Shown in pieces: positions 51,561 to 64,000 of a stretch of DNA of 64,000 bases. Source of the DNA: Promerops cafer. Taxonomy: Eukaryota; Chordata; Aves; Passeriformes; Nectariniidae. Under the pieces are notes generated by a model. That model had not been told where the DNA came from. It worked only from the letters and a program-made list of their open reading frames with translations, and made no database searches. The first letter of the stretch is position 1. Every line of letters begins with the position of its first letter. A program made the position numbers and the translations under genes. The DNA lies in contig VZSE01013216.1 of assembly GCA_013398275.1 (NCBI GenBank), positions 1,447,917 to 1,511,916 on the forward strand, read 5' to 3'.

Positions 51561-54500
51561 TGATAATATCTGACCGCAAAAACATATTCAAAGAAATATA
51601 CAGACAAGCTCTAATCCTCTAAACCCCAATAAAAGTATTTAGCACATACAGAGCATCGTTCTTACCCAATAGGCATCCCTATCAGTAAGAAAACAGATTC
51701 AGCCTGTTGACTGATCCCAAGAGTTATGATGGAGTCTTCCCTAACTTTTCCCCCATTCTCGGCTTACCTTTGATACAATTTCTTGGTGTTTAGCTGGTGC
51801 TTGAGTGACTTTAGCCATACATACCTTTTTTTACTGATTGGTGTAAAATTCTCTCACTTCACTTTTAAAGATACAGACAAAAAATACAGAACACAATTCC
51901 AGAGAGGGGTGGTTGTACCTTGGGAGCACTTTGGAATGGAGGTAGTGTGTTGATATTACAATTAGGCTATAATGAACAAAGTTCATCTAAGGAGAGGGAT
52001 TTCACCACAGCTGTTGGCTCAGCAGCAGGACATCCTCCCCTCTCTCCCCTGGCAGACAGTTGCTGTGTGACTTCTCAGCTGCAAAGTACCATTGAGTTCC
52101 CCTTCCTGCAAGGATTTCAACAGAGCCTGACCACGGTGCCCCCATGCTGCTCCACCCTCCATTTCATCCCCTTTAGTAGATGCTATGGTTGCACACTGTG
52201 GGTGTGGGGAATCATCGTGGAGTAGGTCTTGAGCATGCCAACCACACTGCATCCAGGAAGCAACAACTGTATTTTATCCTATAATTTCTGTGCTATTATA
52301 ACTTCTGTTAGGATGTGAAAATAACTTCAGTTTCCTGTAATTTTACAACCAGCCATCTTTCCACACTGACATTTAAAGAATAAAAGAAAACTCTTAATTC
52401 TGCCTAACACATGTGGGTTCTCCAATCTTTGCTTCCTACCGATACTTAATGTTTAGAACAACCTTTGTGCTTATTTACTGTAGTCCCTTTCCCTGGTGAC
52501 CTAGAAGTGCATTAATCAGGCACAGAAGAAGGCAAAAGCCATATGAGATACAAATGAACAAAACAAATCAGCCACTCAGATTTCCCAAAAGAATTGATTA
52601 TTGCCTAAAAAAAAGTAACTTTGAAGTCTTTTCACTCATCCACTGTGCCCACCTATTAATATCAAAATGCCAGGTTCTAAGGACATAGGGCTCCGTTTAC
52701 ACATGGTCATGGGTGGCTGAACAGTCTCAGCAGCAGAGCCCCCCATATCCAGACTTTTAGCCCCAGAGCATGGGCTTGTCCACTTTTCCACCTTGTAAAA
52801 GAAGCTCTTAGCTCCGTATTTCAGCATTTTCAAAAGTTGGCTGCTTATATGAGAACTGGGGAAAAAAAAAAAGTCAATTTACTCAGAAATTTCCAGCCTC
52901 TAACATCAAATCACTTTTTAGTAAAGATGTGATGAAGATATAACCAGGTAAGAATTCTGGAATGCGTCATTAGGTCAATCCAGTGTATCTCAATGTGGAT
53001 CTGAAATACTGATATAACTTTAAAACAAAAATGGCACGGGCAGCACTTCATGTAGATCCCAGGCATGACCATTTTGCAAGTGACTGGAGTAAAAATGCGT
53101 ATCGGGGTTATAAGCTAAACTCCAGAACAAACATAATGAGAAAGATTTCCAAATTACTTAAATAAAATGGCTTCTTCTATGTGCCTAAGATTGAAAATTA
53201 AACATGTCTTGCTGACTCCTACTTATCTGTGAAATATCAAAAGTCAGCACTTTATAATTTAAAAAGAAAAATCTTGTCACTGCAGTGCACAGAGAAGATG
53301 AGATTCAGAGGATGAAAGCCAGCTGTGTAGAGAATGACCTTGATGTTTGTAATCCCACTTTCCTTTGCTACAGAAATGAAAGAAGGTCTAGGTCTTAGGC
53401 TAAAGAAAGTAGAGCAGAGAACTGAATTTCTTTAAGTTTTGCCACTGCTTCCTGCCACTGCAGTCAAAACTGCTGTGCAGTCTGAGCACACATTCTGGCA
53501 CACAAAGGCTTAGGTTTGCAGGAGTTTTAAGAATTCATAGGTACAAGTTAAGTAAATCAACTTGCTAGTATTAAAAACTCCAGCTCTGGACAAATATTAA
53601 AAATTGTGTTCTTTGAGAAATTAGGTAATGAGTATTTCACATTAGTCACTCAAACTGGGCTGTGCTTTGAGGATATATTACTGGGCCATAGTACCATGCT
53701 GTAAAACAGAAATAATAGTAAACACTCATTCCACAAGAGTATTATAAAATGTAGACACTAACATTTGTAGTTTTGGTGGAGCCCATCAGTCTTATGAGAA
53801 AATCAACAGCATCATATTCAGAGAAAGATCTGAATGCTGCAGTGCAAATGAAGCAAACCGAATTAAGTGCATCTTTAAATGACATATTTGGAAAATGTCT
53901 GTTAAATCAGTACTATCCATCTTGTGACCTGAATGAGGCAGGCAGGGAAAGACTTGGAGAAGAAGTGTGCTCTCATATAATTAAAGTCTGTATCATAAAA
54001 CAACACATTTCAGCCCAAATACTTTAAAAGTTTGGCTAAGCTCCTAGCAACTGAATGAAAACTGTTTCAATGAGAAATTCTGGGAACTGTAAATATAGCC
54101 TTGTTCCCTGCCTTAGATCTAATATATATTTATTACAAAAATCCTCATAAAACTAATGAAAGACTTTGCAAACTAACACAAGAACAATTTCAAATAGCAC
54201 TCCAATGGTGGAAGATCAAATTTTTCAAAAGGCTTTAAGTTTTACGAATTTCAAGACAGAAATTCTCTTTTGAATAAGAGCTACTTAGTTATTTTCTATG
54301 CAAGACAAAAATCAGGAATGAAAAGAATTTTATATTGACAAGATCTGTTCATGATTTGAGTCTAGTATAATCACTCAGATTATGACCTCAGAGTCAGTGT
54401 GGTTTAATTAGTATTAAAGTGCATGTACTATAGCTACATTTAGTTACAATCCCAGATTCCTGTTATCTGACAGATGATTGCTACTATTTGGCATTCAAAC

Positions 54501-57500
54501 GGCTTCCGAAAAATAGGAAGAGAAAAACCCACTAAGAATAACAATTAGTAATGGAGCATGCTGTTACACAAAACAAGCCTACAGTAAATGCTAGATCTCA
54601 AAAAGACACACACACACAAAAACTTAGTTATCAAAGTACTGAAGTATTAAAGCAAAAGCACACCCTAAACTAAGGTGAGTTTGTTTTTGTGTTTCCTCTT
54701 CATTTAGATTATGATCTCACATTTCAGTTCTACAGATTAGAAGTTTGTGTGGTAGTGCCCATGAGACCCTAATATCACAGAAAAATCTAAAGAATCAGAA
54801 ACTTCAGGTATATGTTTCTGAGGATAAACCTGGGCACCGGATCCATACTGATACTATACAATATACTGTACCCTGCCAGGCTTTGCAATACTCTGTGTTA
54901 TTGCCTCCATTGGTAATACTGAAGAATGCCATGAATTCAATTATATCAAAAGCAGGCACAGTGATGTTTGCAAATAGTAACTGATTCTACAGTTGAGCTG
55001 TTCTTACCCCCAACTTAATAGGATTTTGCCTAATATTTGAAAAAGGAAATAAAAAATAACAAATACACAAGAAGTGATCTAGTACCCCTAAATATCTGAT
55101 TGTTACCACTTGAGGGCATGTTAACCTACCTCACAACTGAGAATTTGTTCATTGTCTTTTTCTCTATCCTCTCATATGTTATAAACTGGTTTTAATATTG
55201 AAAGATGTACATTTTAAAACAACCCAGAGACACATCTTTACTTGTATATATTGCTAAATTAGAATAAAATTGAAACTGAAATGCATCAGCTATTTCTGCT
55301 GACACCCAAAGTACATACTCCTTTCCTTCCTTCTCTGTAACTCTTTACTTGGATTTATAAATCCTGTCACTTTTTTTGGTGTAACAGACCATACTGTCAC
55401 CGTAATTTGTTATTCTTAAAAATCCCACACTACTCACAAGGTATTTGTCTTAGGTTTACAGATCCTTCAATCAAACATGTTTACAAGCAAGTCTTAATCT
55501 CTTTTGATTGTAAATTACAAGTGCACTTTTATGTGTTACAGGGTTTACAGATAACTTTTTAAGTCCAAAATACCTAAAGTTATAGAAAACCTGAATGATT
55601 AAGCACCATTAACAAAGATTAACAGAACAGTTTACAACAATAACCTGAAGAAAGTATTAAATTACTTATACAGATATTTCATCAAAGTCTCTGCTCAACT
55701 TCCTGTTTTGTTTAATGGATAAGAGATCTAGTTAAGATGATCTTAAGAACTGGACAAATCATGGAATGATAGAGTATGAGAAATAGGAGTATTGCCAGTA
55801 AGGGAGCTAAGTGAGCAAAACCCAGAGCAAGATTGCACTGCAAGTGGGAGCTCTAGGACTAGGAGCAGGAATCAGGGGCTAAAGATCAGAGATGATATCC
55901 AAGGCACAAGGACAAGGTACAGTAACATGCACTGTGAGTAAAACAAAAGCAACCTGCTGAGTGTCCCAGAGCAATGAGTGCAATTTGCTCTGATGGGTAG
56001 GCAGCTATCAGTCAGTCTGACACCAGTCTTCAATCCTGGCCGACCAGTTCCATGCAGGTGACCTCCGTAGATCAGAATTTAAAATAGAATACATGAATTT
56101 ACATCTTAATTTTATAAACATAAGTTCCATGTACAAGTGTAACATGAACACTGAAAGTATCTTAGATACTGCTATGTAGTACATGGCCTGAATAGGTTAT
56201 TGAGAGCTTTGAGTTTACAGTGATCTCAGCCCACCAATGTTTTCTGGGTTTTTAGCCTTGTCTTCGTTTCAGAGACAGATTTTAGTCAGACCCTCAACTT
56301 TCTCCCTATTTATAGACATATTGCTTGAAAGAAGCAGTACTCTGTATGTGTAAAAGCAAATATGTAGCTGTAGACAGTTTATTTTATATACCATAGCAGA
56401 GAAGTAACCTGAAATATATGTGTGAACCCATCAGCACAGAGGCAGAAGAGGCATTACACTTCATCTGCAGCTGAAAATTCTGTCAATTGACAGAAAAGGG
56501 GCAGAGGCACATGGGAAATGCAGACAGGCAATACATACAAAGAGACAGAAGTTTAATAGCAAGTACACCAGAAAAAAAGGGTATGAAATACCTTTGATAC
56601 ATTTGATAGAGGTGAAAGATGTCAGCTTACTGCTTTTTATTTATAAACCTGCATAGAAGTGTACAGTGCTTTGTCATACAAAAATTAAATTGATGCAGAT
56701 AGCTCAAGGAGTAGGCACGTGAAATCAGAATTGACATGAAGAGAGAAGTAGAATGAGTTAAATTACTGTGGAATAGGAACTGCTTTATCCTCTGGTCATC
56801 ACAATAAAAATGCAATGAATTATTCTGAAGAAATATCCAGTGTCTTGCTAATGAGATTTGAAGTGTCTTTATACAATGTAAGGTGCTCGGACAGGAATTA
56901 GTGATAAGCAGGTAAGTCTTGGGGAGAAAAAAGGTGCAAGACTGGAAAACACATAATAGCAAAAGCCACACATGGACATATCCGAGAAAGAGGTCTTATA
57001 CCCTAAGCAAAAAACTATTTCCTGGAAGGATGTCATCTCAAAGACCAACCTTCTCTATAAACTACAGAAAAGATAAAACACAAACAGAACTTCTTGTGAA
57101 GTGCAGAAAAAGCACCAGTCAATTTCTGCTCCCAAAATACACCCTAAAGATGTCAGAATCCAGAAATATTATCTCAGAATACATCTTTCATGTTTGTACA
57201 CACTTAATTCTTCTGTATGATGCAAAAATATTTTATTTACTTCATTAATACTTGAAGTCTATGAAGGAATCTAATGTTGTAAGGATTCAAAGATGCAGGA
57301 ACAGTTGAAGGGACTGATTGAGATCCAAATCTAAAATAATGCTCAGCTAGCATAGTATCTCACATTCAGACCCCAAAACTATTATTACCTGACATGCAAG
57401 TGCCCTTTGGGTTGCCACCACCTATGATCTTGGTAGAAAGGAATTAAGTTCTGTGAAGACTGAAGTAAGAGAATGAATATGGTAATTTTCTGTGAAGTTA

Positions 57501-58170
57501 ATTATAGCAAAATTACTTGTTTATTTTGTTTTGTGGTAAAATTATCACAAGGCTTGTATAAGCATAATGGATACCATGCCTATGAATTCTCATTCATACG
57601 GGATAAACCACTGTAGCAATGCTTTGAAGTTAACGAGCCTTCTCAGTTCATTACAGATAAAAATACTGAGTTCCACCTTCAATATGAAATTAGTAACTGT
57701 TAGCGGAGTAAACAAGCTTTGAATTTAATTTCTGGTATCACAGAAGCAGCAACAGCAATTTCTTTTCATACATTTGAGATATATAAAGATAGGCAGCAAA
57801 CACCAACTCTTCAAAAACTCCCCAGAATGTTTTTAATTACTTTTATAATTTTTTTTTAAATTAAGACTTAAGACAGTAACACACAGCAAAGATTATTTTT
57901 ACTTCCAGCACTATGAAGCAGTAATGGTTTATTATTTTGTACTTGATAGGATGAGCATTATTTACAACTCTAAACGATTCAGAATTTTCAAAGTCTCTGA
58001 CTATTTCACAAAGCAGCAAAATGATGTTTTAGACAGGATGCATAAGAGAATAAATACTTTCGGAAAACAGACAACTTGAGAATATTTCTAATCGGAACAC
58101 TTTCACCTGACAGAAATAATAAAATGTATTTTCCCAAAGGACCAGGAGTTATTTTTTAGCTGGTTTTCTT
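51561..58170. other. Unique non-coding sequence
   Basis: AT-rich with a GC-richer patch at 52000-52260, where a plus (51920-52225) and a minus (52019-52252) frame overlap, neither recognised. Another less AT-rich patch lies at 55780-56070. A 13-base AC run lies at 54606-54618. Frames at 53773-54027, 54745-54984 and 56919-57248 (plus) and 56627-56971 (minus) are unrecognised. Bases 57480-57720 have a mild conserved-element texture. Confidence 0.6.
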
Positions 58171-58422
58171 ATAGAATCATAAAAAACCCCAAAACTTTAA
58201 GATCATCAAGTCTAACCATCAACCTATCACTGCCAAGTCCACCACTAAACCTTACCCTTAAGTGCCACATCTACACATCTTACATATTTCCATGGATGGT
58301 GACTCAACCACTTAAGTGGACAGCCTGTTCCAGTGCTTGATAACCTTTTTGGTGAAGAATTTTTTCCTCATACCCAATCTAAACCTCCCCTGACACAACT
58401 TGAGACCATTTCCTCTTTCAAC
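58171..58422 (-). mobile_element. CR1 LINE, 5'-truncated 3' end (minus strand)
   Basis: Read on the plus strand it opens with 'atagaatcataaaaaacccc', the complement of the CR1 terminal octamers, then 'aagatcatcaagtctaacca', 'cactgccaagtccaccacta', 'ccatggatggtgactcaacc', 'cagcctgttccagtgcttga', 'gaagaattttttcctcata' and 'gagaccatttcctcttt'. These occur in the order found in the 3' UTR of chicken-type CR1. It is the longest copy in the window, about 250 bases, and is well diverged. The right edge fades near 58422. Confidence 0.95.
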
Positions 58423-59019
58423 CAGCACTAATCAAACGCAAATTCTGATGTTCTGCATCACACACCTTCCTCGTAACTAAAAAAGTGTCCAACACTTCCC
58501 ATTTGCTGCTGTCATTTAACATAAAAATTCATGAAGCGTCTCTGAGAATAGCTCGCTAGATGACATTTACATGGATAACTCAGTCTGCATGGGCTAAGTA
58601 GGACTGAATTAATGAATGTACTGTTGCTTCACATACCAAAAGCATCACTAAAGGGATAATCTGCAAATGCAGAAGCAGGGACTGGGAGACGCACTGGCTG
58701 CAGTCATTGATGACTCGCTCCTCTGCAGTCTCAAGAAGCTAATCTTGCTCAGGTCAGAGTGCTTGACCCATGTTCCTGGGAATGACTCAGGACACAAGCA
58801 ATAAGACAGCATGTGTCCACAGTTAAGGTTTTCTTTCTCCTCTGTCCCAATTTCATTCCCAGAAGTGCTGTGATTGTGAAAGGCACAGTGTGACACCATA
58901 AGAGACTTACATCTTCTCTGCACAAATAAACACAGTCAGGGCAGCAGCAACAAAGCAAAAGCTTCCCTAGGGCATACACAAGGATTACCAACAAGGGAGG
59001 ATGACTTCTGGATTAAAGC
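58423..59019. other. Unique non-coding sequence
   Basis: Bases 58640-58960 are GC-richer, and two overlapping minus-strand frames (58648-58923 and 58749-58994) run through them in different frames. Neither has a recognisable domain. Confidence 0.6.
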
Positions 59020-59110
59020 TTTGGCCCACTGTCAGCTACGGCAAAACTCCCACTGAAGTCAGCATAGCCAGGATTTCACGTCTGTTGCCACAATTTTGAC
59101 TCCCTGCCTG
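59020..59110 (+). mobile_element. Possible ancient amniote interspersed repeat
   Basis: The run 'gcaaaactcccactgaagtc' followed by 'agccaggatttcacg' closely resembles a sequence I recall as common in bird, turtle and crocodilian genomes (an 'aactcccattgaagtcaatgg' block, then 'gccaggatttcac'). The family name is uncertain to me, and the copy is partial and old. Confidence 0.4.
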
Positions 59111-62100
59111 TTCTGCCTTGGCACTTCCAGCCAGCACAAAAAGGGTCTTAACAGTGCCAGAAGCTTTTGTGTTATGAACTGAAGGCAGAAGTCCTGAAAC
59201 CCTTCACATAAACAACCAAATACTCATCAGCCATTTAAGAAATTTAAGACACTGCCAAGCTCCAGGGGATTCAAATCTGCATACACAAGTATGACGTTTC
59301 ACATTGGCACACATGCTGTGTGAAACACCCTTATCCTGTTTAAGTGCTTTCTTTTTTTTTCTTTTTATGAAAGTGTTCTGGCAGAAGATTCATGTTTTGA
59401 TTGAACACAGAGCAAGAAGCAAGCTAAATTATATACTCAATACAAATCTCATGCAATAATGATGAAAGAAAATGACTGCAACAAAAGCAGACACTTCATG
59501 AAGTAAAGTCTCCTCTAAATTCAGTACGTGTAGGCAATATAGGGAAAATGGAAATGCATTAAAAAAAGATGAAACTGTAGATCAGACTGGCCAAAATCCT
59601 TAATGAGACTGTAAAATATTATGGTAAGTCTCTTTAAAATATACTCGGCCTTTGTCACTGCGTATAAAACAAATAGAAACTTAGCAAGATGTCAGAAATA
59701 TAATTGTAAGTCAAGCTGGCATGGAATTACAGTGCTCAACAAACACAAAAAAGCCAGTTGTAAGTCCCTGACCTGTGATAAATTTTTGCTGACTTCAGCA
59801 CAAAGCAAAAATAACTCAAATAATTGTAGGCCACAGGACTAGACCTTGGTCATTATTTCATCTAAACACAGAAGATCTTCAGTTTAGTGAGGATTGCATG
59901 AACTTTGCAATGAACACCTATTTAAAAAGCAGCCAGATTCTGCTGCTGCTGCTACTTAGTGAAGAAGCAACCACCCCATCTCAGGCAGCATACTGATGCC
60001 CTGCTTACAATATGTAGCAGTCATTACAAAAGAAATGGATATTTATAGTAGGATTTATTAGACTTATACTGTCATGTAAAGACAGACACACACACAATAC
60101 TCCAGCAGGTTAGTTTAGATTAATTTAAGATGTTGGGGTTTTTTCCTAACTCTGAGTCAATATTTTAATAGAAGCTTTTAAAAAAAGGTTTAAAGCTTAG
60201 AATGGGATACATTTAGAATTCCATTCAGCTTTGCAAGAAAAATATTTGCTTAAAAAGGCTGCAATTCAAGATCTTCTAGGAAAAAAAAAAATTCTCCTGA
60301 AATACTTGACATTTCCAATGGAAATACCATCAGAACAAACCAACACTTGAGATTCAATTCTAGGTTTACAGAAACAGCTACAGAAAAAAGAAACAACAAA
60401 TCATTTCATTCTAAAACTTTTAAGCAATGCCACTGGTTGTTAGTTCTTCATCAACAGTTCATCAGTCCTGAGCTTTAAGAACAGCAATTACAATAGTGGT
60501 CATACCTGGTTTATGCTTGCTTAAAAATATTACTGCTGAAGTTTACTGAACGACTCTGGCTTGAGTAAATGCAGGGCAAAACTCAAGCACTGAACACTGG
60601 AACACCTTTCCAGTGCAAGGGCATACAATGGCATATGATCTTCGACCTTTCCTTCTGGATGGAGGCAAGGGAATAAGGTCGCACAAATATCAGTGGAAGA
60701 TAACTAGCACGAAATAAGTCATACACTAGGCATCATCCTTTGCAGTCATAAATTCTTTAGCAAGCTGAATGTCTGGAGAAAAAAAAGAAGGGCTGGAGGA
60801 AAATGAATGTGCCTTAAACATGATCTTCATCGTTCTGATGAGATAATACCTCTCCTAAGTTATACATCCATCTCCTATTGCTAAGTGGGATGATGTATCA
60901 TGATAGCCATTCTGCAGAACATTCATCATCAGAAAATTAGGTTCCTTACAAAGCTTTTTTCTTAACACTTTCTTATTTGTGTCTGTAGCCAGTATTTCGT
61001 ATTTGTAGGAAATTTTATATTTATAATTTTTTAAAGCATGCAAGGAAAAACAACATGAATTATTATTCTGCTAATATAGTTATCTAAAGGCAGAAAAAAG
61101 TATTGTCAGATATTCAGAACTGGATATTTAAAAAATTATCTCATTCACAGGTGGTCCTTTACTAAACATATACAGACAAGTTGCTTTAATTCTTGTTTCT
61201 ATCATTATACATTATTAACACTTGACTCTCAGAGCTAAATATTAAAAAAAATACCTTCAGACACCATCCTATTTCTTCTTCAGTGTTCTAGAAATCTTTC
61301 TGGATACTGCCCCTACATTCCCTCTCTTCAAAGAAAAAAGCTTGACATTCCATGTTTTCTTAGTTGCTGCAATTTTTTCATGTGACTATTTAGTGAAATA
61401 TTTTTTAAAAATGTCAAGGATCATGGAATCAGAGTTTGGAACAAAAGAAGTCAGGTGTTATCTTCAGAAAACCTCTCAACCCTTTTCCACTTGAATTTTT
61501 TTTTCTATGTTTTCCCTTGGGTTTTTGCTATGCTATCTATAATAATCACTGTTCTGTCTTCAGTCTAAGTTTCTCTATACCTTCATTTACACTTTTCTTC
61601 TTCATACTCCTGTTTGTCTAAGTTTATTTTTCATTGTATGGACCTAACCACCTCGTCTCAGCTTGTCCCTACATTCACTCAAGCCCACACCAAGTGATCT
61701 AAACTAGCTTTAGCCATGGCTTAAAAATTTTAAAACTTGCCTCGAGCCTCTATACCTCCATCTTTCCCCTCATAAAGAACTTGGAATCTCAATAATCTCA
61801 ACATGAACAACCAGTGTCAGGAGAAAAAGTGCTTGCCTGGGGCTTTTTTTTTTTCCCCCAAATATTTTAGAATAAGTAACTAAGAAGAGTAAGTGAGAAC
61901 CCCAAAGATAAAACAGAAATGGTGTTAAAAACAACAAATACATGGAACTTTAAGTTTCACTTTTACTTAACAGTGAAATAACAAAGCAGAATCAGACTAA
62001 AGTATTTTATTTGAAAGTTTTTTCATTATCTCAAAGTTACACTTACAGCTTAAATACAAAATTCTAATTTCATATACAGAATTTAATCTGCTGTTTGGTT

Positions 62101-64000
62101 AACTTACTAACTAGTCCCTTAGACTAATTCACATACATTGTATGTACATTATGTTCAGAATACATTTGTTTCAACTGTTGGATCACCTGATGAAGCTCAA
62201 CTTAACTACAAATGATCGAATGCTTGACAAAAATACAGGAAGAAACAACTCTTTGGGAAGAGTAATTCCCTGTATGGGAATTTTGCTGGACACTGAACTC
62301 CTGACAGATGCTCCAAAACCAGTGAATACTGGGCATTTATTCCCACTTGTACTTGTAGGAAGATCGTGACCTTTCTTTGGCCATGTGTGCCCCACAGCTG
62401 TTTCACAGCCACCTTGTATCACCTTAGCAAGCTAAAGCTCAAGGACTCTGCCTGAGCAGAACACTGTAACCAAACACACAGGGATAGGAGCTCCAGGAAA
62501 CATCCAAACCAGCACACCATCTGTCACACTGGGTAGAAATAAGACAAAGCACTTGAGTTTTGAGCACTTAAGATGAGTTTTCCTCTGCTGCAACTTAGAT
62601 TAGCCTTAGTCCTGGGGTAACAGTCCTCAGCACATAATAGCTGAGGTCTGCCAGGAGGTCTTTGAAAGAGCCCTCTTCTCTGCAGTACCTACACATTCTT
62701 ACAGTCTATACGTCAGGGCAAGAAGCCCCAGATTTTGTCATCAGCAAGAGCACTGCGCAAGACTGCTCTCTTTTCTAAAAGCATTCCCTCCAGGGAACTC
62801 AACATGATCAGGCAGTTTCAGAAAAGGCAAGCTCAGCCTGGGCTGAATACAAATCAAATACGTAAATGAAATTGCACATCACTTACTGATGAGAAGTATT
62901 GACAGCACCATGGCCTTTTCTCTTTCCCAGGATTCTTCAAGTCTAAATTTATACACCAAAATAATTACACTGCTCTTCCATACAGGTGATGGAAGATGCT
63001 CCTGACACTACACACTGCCAGATTTCAATGGGCTGAAGGGTTATCTATTAGGGCAGACTTATTAGTGGCCATAACGTTTAATAGGGATTTAACAGTCACT
63101 ACTTTGCGTGTTGCGATGATATTTTTTTTCAAAAGAATTACAGCAGTAAATTGTAAATACAAGTCTGAGTTTAATTCGTAAAACAATTCTATGCTTTTAA
63201 AATGAATAAGTTATAATTCCTTTCCATCTTTAAACTACAAAAATCAAAAATAGTTTCTCACTCCTGTGACCCTGGTCAAGATTTTAAACTGTCTCTTTTG
63301 GATCAATAGCTTAAAAATGTTGTGTAGCTTACAGTTTATCTCCTACCTGCTTAAAGGAAATATTTCACACTTAATTGAAATTCAGACTGGAAAGTGAGTG
63401 ATTGGTATGGAAGCAGAAGCAGCTCAATTATAATGGAGAGACAGAATTTTGTAAGAAGCCTCACTGAAAAAAAAACCCTGTGTTTATGATTCTCAAATCA
63501 AAAATAGTTAATAAAATCTAGTATATTTGAATCTGCATAGAGTCATTCTGAAAATGGATTGAAATTGTTAATATTTCTTAATTGAAGGAAACCAACCATA
63601 GATTTCTCTTCCACTTCAGTTATGAAATGAAGGCAAACCACCTTGCATCCTACTCATTCCATCACACCCTGTCTGAACTATTTGCCCAATTCATAGGCTA
63701 CATCCCAATCCAACAAAAATTGGCTTAACAGTGGGAGAAGGTGATCCATTTTGAACAGGGTTTGTTGATGGGTGACAACTATAACCCAGCCTCAGAGCAG
63801 GTAACTGCTGGCACTACAATGCTCACCTTGAATGAGGCAATATTGGGAAGGTAATCTACTAAGAGCTAACAAAGGTAAAAACTTCAGGGTTTACCACATT
63901 AGGCTCTAAACTTCATTAAACAGACTGAGGGCCAAAGACTAATCAATCTTTTTACATACGATCAGAAAATACCATATTTCAGTTATGTTGTGTTACAGAA
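59111..64000. other. Unique non-coding sequence
   Basis: AT-rich with small simple tracts: (CTG)4 at 59940-59953, an AC run near 60084-60096 and a T-run at 61844-61854. Bases 61421-61470 start 'tcatggaatcagagtttgga', which may be a very degraded CR1 end. Bases 63030-63120 ('gggcagacttattagtggcc' and on) look conserved-element-like. Frames at 59621-59842, 60855-61043, 61436-61621, 62142-62422 (both strands) and 62996-63181 are unrecognised. Confidence 0.6.

Noticed and set aside
53773..54027. 84-codon ORF with balanced, protein-like composition
   Set aside because: No recognisable domain, no convincing acceptor or donor, and within chance length.
59940..59953. CTG trinucleotide run
   Set aside because: Only four units, far below a length of interest for repeat instability.
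61421..61470. Possible fifth CR1 fragment ('tcatggaatcagagtttgga')
   Set aside because: Too short and diverged; downstream sequence does not follow the CR1 order.
1..64000. CRISPR array, operon, prophage, tRNA or rRNA
   Set aside because: No regularly spaced repeats with unique spacers, no closely packed coding sequences and no tRNA or rRNA sequence seen; repeats and base composition point to a vertebrate nuclear genome.

Overview
This window reads as AT-rich, CpG-poor nuclear DNA from a vertebrate, most likely a bird. The main evidence is three truncated CR1 LINE copies (about 31094-31264, 46960-47092 and, on the minus strand, 58171-58422). Each ends in the CR1 3' end: a conserved line like 'aggtcttttcYaacctaaa' or 'agatcccttccaac', then an ATTCTATG-type octamer. 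I recognise no Alu, B1, L1 or other mammalian repeat, and overall repeat density is low, as in avian genomes. CR1 also occurs in turtles and crocodilians, so 'bird' is an inference.

I recognise no protein-coding gene, tRNA, rRNA or known ncRNA. Open reading frames are nearly all short (60-130 codons), lie on both strands and often overlap each other antisense. That is what chance gives in long AT-rich DNA. Several of the longest simply translate simple repeats. The window is best described as a gene desert or the inside of a very large intron. No operon, CRISPR array, prophage or bacterial feature is expected or seen.

Layout. 1-42: poly-A at the window edge. 43-6172: unique sequence with one exon-like patch at 3281-3590 and an AATAAA about 670 bases after its stop. 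6173-6244: a GGAT/GGGT repeat containing a textbook G-quadruplex motif. 6245-19860: unique sequence with a TTAAA-type repeat (12085-12123), a 24-base tandem repeat (13263-13332) and an A/C-rich tract (17766-17844). 19870-24425: two stretches that look like conserved non-coding regulatory DNA. 24811-29503: A-rich tracts, a short tandem duplication, an 18-base palindrome and an uninterrupted AAAAC pentanucleotide array. 31094-35100: a CR1 copy, an ORF with a zinc-finger-like tail, the longest non-repeat ORF (173 codons, minus strand) and a probable ancient amniote repeat. 39180-39660: a purine-rich stretch. 46960-58422: two CR1 copies, further conserved-element-like sequence and a GC-richer block at 51240-51560 that could be an LTR remnant. 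58423-64000: unique sequence with one possible ancient repeat.

Nothing here amounts to a demonstrated new system. The best leads are the exon-like patch at 3281-3590, the MYND-like tail at 31990-32090, the regulatory-looking stretches and the pure AAAAC array. Comparison with other bird genomes or transcriptomes would settle most of them.
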